A program made the translations under genes and the position numbers. Below are positions 63,743 through 64,000 of a stretch of 64,000 bases of DNA, one piece after another. The stretch's first letter is position 1. Each line of letters starts with the position of its first letter. The stretch comes from Flavihumibacter soli (GTDB lineage Bacteria; Bacteroidota; Bacteroidia; Sphingobacteriales; Sphingobacteriaceae): positions 1,257,367 to 1,321,366 of the forward strand of contig NZ_JAAFZB010000096.1 in the NCBI RefSeq assembly GCF_010692725.1, written 5' to 3'. The notes beneath the pieces were generated by a model, which saw only the letters and a list, made by a program, of their open reading frames with translations, was not told the origin of the DNA and made no database searches.

Positions 63743-64000
63743 AAAATACTTGACCACCTCCGGCCTGCGGGCACCTCCCTCGGGAGGATAAGCGGTTCCA
63801 ATTGAGAAAGCCGCTTTTGTAAGAACAATCAAAAGAGCATTGCTTTAAGATCAGCCCTTCAACAAACTTTAATATTCAATAAACCGATCCGAATCACTCT
63901 CCTCCGCTGGCGGAGGTGGATCCCTCTATCGGGAGACGGAGGTGGTGAACCTGGCCTTGGTGCGAAATTCTAAACTAACAAATACTTGACCACCTCCGCC
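63743..64000. repeat. GC-rich ACCACCTCCG repeats and hairpins
   Basis: AATACTTGACCACCTCCG occurs twice (63744-63761 and 63981-63998). Hairpins CCTCCC-TC-GGGAGG (63774-63787) and CCTCCGC-TG-GCGGAGG (63901-63916) lie between, with GACGGAGGTGGTGAAC at about 63935. These look like dispersed Bacteroidota repeat elements; no gene is seen from 63532 to the window end. Confidence 0.6.

Noticed and set aside
1..64000. tRNA, rRNA, prophage or insertion sequence
   Set aside because: No cloverleaf pattern, rRNA block, integrase, capsid or transposase gene was recognised on either strand; a tRNA scan would settle the point.

Overview
The window looks like a chromosomal segment of a Bacteroidota bacterium, most likely from the Sphingobacteriaceae (Pedobacter or Mucilaginibacter type). 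The evidence is the acpP-fabF-rnc cluster divergent from an IPExxxVDY-family gene and pyk, many secreted proteins and lipoproteins, hybrid histidine kinases with 7TMR-DISM input, promoter boxes of the TAnnTTTG type, weak or absent Shine-Dalgarno sequences, and dispersed intergenic palindromes typical of this phylum. I saw no tRNA, rRNA, CRISPR array, phage or insertion-sequence transposase.

Layout. 1-9260: a truncated M14 carboxypeptidase, a GNAT, an EcsC-family protein, a secreted DinB-like protein, an FAD-dependent oxidoreductase, a secreted amidase, a DUF2652/SRPBCC protein, an aldehyde dehydrogenase and a VOC protein. 9433-15755: MiaE-type tRNA hydroxylase, PEP carboxylase, a GYF_2 membrane protein, a GH43 lipoprotein and an NAD(P)-binding protein. 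15940-23147: a 7TM hybrid kinase, a Gfo/Idh/MocA oxidoreductase, a SnoaL protein, a GNAT, an old yellow enzyme and an MFS exporter whose promoter holds a perfect inverted repeat. 23467-31603: the housekeeping block (nadD, gmk, YicC family, plsC, rnc, fabF, acpP, IPExxxVDY, pyk). 31604-32530: a 0.93-kb regulatory and repeat region in front of the B12-dependent ribonucleotide reductase nrdJ (32531-35842). 35996-48044: small stress and envelope genes, an M1 aminopeptidase, a DUF937-TM-OmpA fusion, YciI, DUF1801 and GyrI-like proteins, a Bor-like lipoprotein and an FAD-linked oxidase. 48278-53699: two large, closely spaced genes of unknown function. 54188-64000: dinB (Pol IV), a second hybrid kinase, VOC and DoxX proteins, galM and two tandem outer-membrane beta-barrel paralogues, with many repeats between them.

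The most novel part is 48278-53699. A 1019-residue protein without a secretion signal, with a distinctive polar centre, a coiled coil and a conserved-looking C-terminal module, is followed after 22 bp by a 779-residue protein. The second protein has amphipathic or hydrophobic segments in its middle and a C-terminal end resembling a restriction-fold (PD-(D/E)XK-like) toxin. I infer a carrier/effector or polymorphic-toxin pair. Second in interest is the nrdJ leader, with four 11-bp iterons, a TAnnTTTG box and two inverted DnaA-box matches, which suggests replication-coupled control of dNTP synthesis.

Intergenic DNA carries several repeat families: CCTAYGG-core palindromes in three clusters, a perfect 18-bp-stem hairpin between convergent genes, a 31-bp repeat found twice, AT-rich ATTAGCAAATT words, and GC-rich ACCACCTCCG elements at the right end. 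All coordinates, motifs and stems were read by eye. Family assignments rest on recognised motifs, without database searches.
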